NCBI GenBank assembly: GCA_026119855.1
Contig: JAOWBW010000221.1
Span: 1,302,001-1,366,000 of the forward strand
Length of the DNA stretch: 64,000 nt
Direction: 5' to 3'
From: Campanula takesimana
Taxonomy: Eukaryota; Streptophyta; Magnoliopsida; Asterales; Campanulaceae
Shown: positions 62,379 to 64,000 of the stretch, piece after piece
Position numbering within the stretch: position 1 is the first letter of the stretch
Layout: the number at the start of each line of letters is the position of its first letter
The notes under the pieces: generated by a model
Database searches by the model: none
What the model was told of the DNA's origin: nothing
The model's input: only the letters and a program-made list of their open reading frames with translations
Translations under genes and position numbers: made by a program

Positions 62379-64000
62379 ATGGCTTTCGATCCTGCTAATC
62401 CCAATCAGAAACGTCTTCCTGTTTTAGATGGCTCGAATTATGCTTATTGGAAGATCCGCCTACGCTCGCATATCAAATCAATTGATCTTCGGGCTTGGCG
62501 ATCTATAACAAATGGTTACTCTCTTCCTATGTTACCTCCAGATGAAGATGGTGACGTACAAGTCAAACCTGAATCTGAGTGGACTAATGAAGAGATTAAT
62601 CTAGCGAATTTCAATGAAAAAGCACTTAATGCTATTTTTGAGTGGGTTGATATGCATATTTTCAAACTTATTCAAAATAGTTCCACTGCTCAAGAAGCAT
62701 GGGAAACTTTACAAAGGTTTTGTGAAGGTGATACTAGTGTGCGTGAAAATAAGCTTAGAACTCTCACTGGAAAATTTGAAAGGTTGAGGATGAGTGATAA
62801 TGACACTATTTCATCTTATTTTGAAAAATTGTTTGATATTGCAAATGAGTGTCAACTTTTGGGTGAACCTTTTACCAACAAACAACTTGTTTCAAAAGCT
62901 ATTCGAACTCTCCCCGAGAGATTCAATATGAAAGTTTCATCTATTGAAGTAGCTCACAATCTTTCTACCATGAACATCAATTCTTTAATGAGCATTTTGA
63001 AAAATTTTGAGTCAAATCTCCTTGGACAAAGTGAGGCTTCTAAAGGAAAAAATGTTACTTTAAAAGTGCAATCCTCAGATTTTTCAAATGATGATGAAGA
63101 TGAAATTTTTGAAGAATTGGATAAAAGTGCCAGTGTTGCTTTACTTGCTAGAAAATATAATGTAATGGTTAAAAAGTTTAACAATGAAAAAGTGCAGGTA
63201 AAAGCAAAGGAGAAACAAACCAAAGTGTATGATTCGATGCCAAAGAGGACATTCCCATCTACTCAAAAGTCAACTCCAATTCGTAGGACATCCTCAGATC
63301 AATCAAGGTCTGATCCCAAATACATTGATTCAATTCAATGTCATGCTTGTTCGGGATGGGGTCATTACGCAAACGAGTGTGCCAACACTCTACGGAAGAA
63401 GGGAAAGAACCTATGGGTATCCCTGAGTGACAATGAAGATGAGGGACCAGTCCAGGAGGAGGAACCAGAACAAACAAACATGTTTGTCACACTCAGTGAC
63501 TCGCAGTCTGAACATGTTACCAGAGATGTTATGTCCACTGAGATAACATCTGAGATAACACCTGGCAGGTATACCAATTTCAGTTCACATAATGATGTTT
63601 GTTTCATGGTTTCCACTAACCTTGATGCAGGAAGTTCGCAAGAGGATGAGCTGAGCAAAGATGAGCTTATAGATGGTTTAAAAAACCTTTGTGATGATCT
63701 GCTCAAAGAATGGAAGAAAGAGAACCAAGTGGTTAAAACTTTAACCAAGATGAACGATGGACTCAAAGCCTACTTGACTCGATTGGAAGTTCAAGCATCC
63801 AAAAAAGATTCCGAGCTAGAGAAAGTCAAGGGCAAGTTGACTCTAGCCGAGACTACCTTGAAGAAACTCAACACTGGATCGTCCAAATTAGATGAGATCC
63901 TTAACTTGGGTAAGCCTCTCAAAGCAGGTATTGGTTTCCGAGAATCATTCGAGAGTATCACTTCTTCTTTGTCTTGTGATGAACTTAATATATGTTTCGT
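62379..64000 (+). CDS. gag: gag of a second Sirevirus-like copia element (3' end outside window)
   Basis: Open for 540 codons from ATG 62379 (MAFDPANPNQKRLPVLDG) to the window edge with no stop. Copia Gag region in the first ~230 residues (SNYAYWKIRLRSH, AQEAWETLQRFCEG, LPERFNMKVSSIE). A zinc knuckle CHACSGWGHYANEC sits at about residues 320-333, then an acidic stretch, and a coiled coil at about residues 435-500. LDEILNLGKPLKAGIGF near the edge is a segment typical of Sirevirus/SIRE-type gag-pol. It shares its plan but not close sequence with the Gag at 16003, and lacks that element's GCGC enrichment. Confidence 0.88.
   Translation, partial: MAFDPANPNQKRLPVLDGSNYAYWKIRLRSHIKSIDLRAWRSITNGYSLPMLPPDEDGDVQVKPESEWTNEEINLANFNEKALNAIFEWVDMHIFKLIQNSSTAQEAWETLQRFCEGDTSVRENKLRTLTGKFERLRMSDNDTISSYFEKLFDIANECQLLGEPFTNKQLVSKAIRTLPERFNMKVSSIEVAHNLSTMNINSLMSILKNFESNLLGQSEASKGKNVTLKVQSSDFSNDDEDEIFEELDKSASVALLARKYNVMVKKFNNEKVQVKAKEKQTKVYDSMPKRTFPSTQKSTPIRRTSSDQSRSDPKYIDSIQCHACSGWGHYANECANTLRKKGKNLWVSLSDNEDEGPVQEEEPEQTNMFVTLSDSQSEHVTRDVMSTEITSEITPGRYTNFSSHNDVCFMVSTNLDAGSSQEDELSKDELIDGLKNLCDDLLKEWKKENQVVKTLTKMNDGLKAYLTRLEVQASKKDSELEKVKGKLTLAETTLKKLNTGSSKLDEILNLGKPLKAGIGFRESFESITSSLSCDELNICF

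Noticed and set aside
63365..63766. 133-codon minus-strand ORF
   Set aside because: Antisense shadow of the copia gag that runs off the window end.

Overview
This is a nuclear DNA window from a flowering plant. The host genes are plant-type: an AVT6-like amino-acid transporter, a SAM-domain protein and a nodulin-like major facilitator with a spliced intron. The intergenic DNA is AT-rich and full of plant transposon families (Stowaway MITEs with CTCCCTCCGTCCC ends, Mutator-like elements, hAT, Ty1/copia and Ty3/gypsy). A eudicot fits best; I cannot name the species. No bacterial, organellar or CRISPR features were seen.

Layout. 1-1600: 3' part of a hAT transposase gene and its CCGGTT-rich 3' end. 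1600-12740: Stowaway MITEs, two long non-autonomous Mutator-like elements (MULEs) with exact 9-bp target duplications (3920-5561 and 7745-9866), and LTR-like remnants. 12751-13524: an intact non-autonomous hAT element. 13677-28127: a third MULE (9-bp duplication aaaaaacac), inflated to 14.5 kb because a smaller inverted-repeat element inside it received an 11.9-kb, apparently intact and young Sirevirus-like copia retrotransposon (14516-26415). That retrotransposon has gag, pol and an extra 869-codon third ORF, and its coding and LTR sequence is studded with TGCGCA/GCGC.

28.8-47.4 kb is the gene-bearing part: AVT6-like transporter (+), SAM-domain gene (+), a cyclin-T pseudogene fragment beside a duplicated gene flank, and the nodulin-like/NFD4-type transporter (-). 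The 3.5-kb intron of the last gene holds a gypsy-derived non-autonomous element. An internally deleted copia element (33563-36373, -) lies between the first two genes.

47.4-64 kb is again transposon territory: a 257-bp MULE MITE abutting a hAT MITE, a probable fourth cargo-carrying MULE, a Stowaway-in-hAT-in-Stowaway nest (51826-52806), a 2746-bp solo LTR inside a Stowaway (53552-56297), a Tat-like gypsy element that keeps gag but no pol (57489-61559, -), and the 5' end of another Sirevirus-like copia element running off the window.

The host genes show no operon-like relation to one another. The main organising principle is nested insertion, which can be ordered from target-site duplications. 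All element borders were read by eye from terminal repeats and target duplications; no search or alignment program was run.
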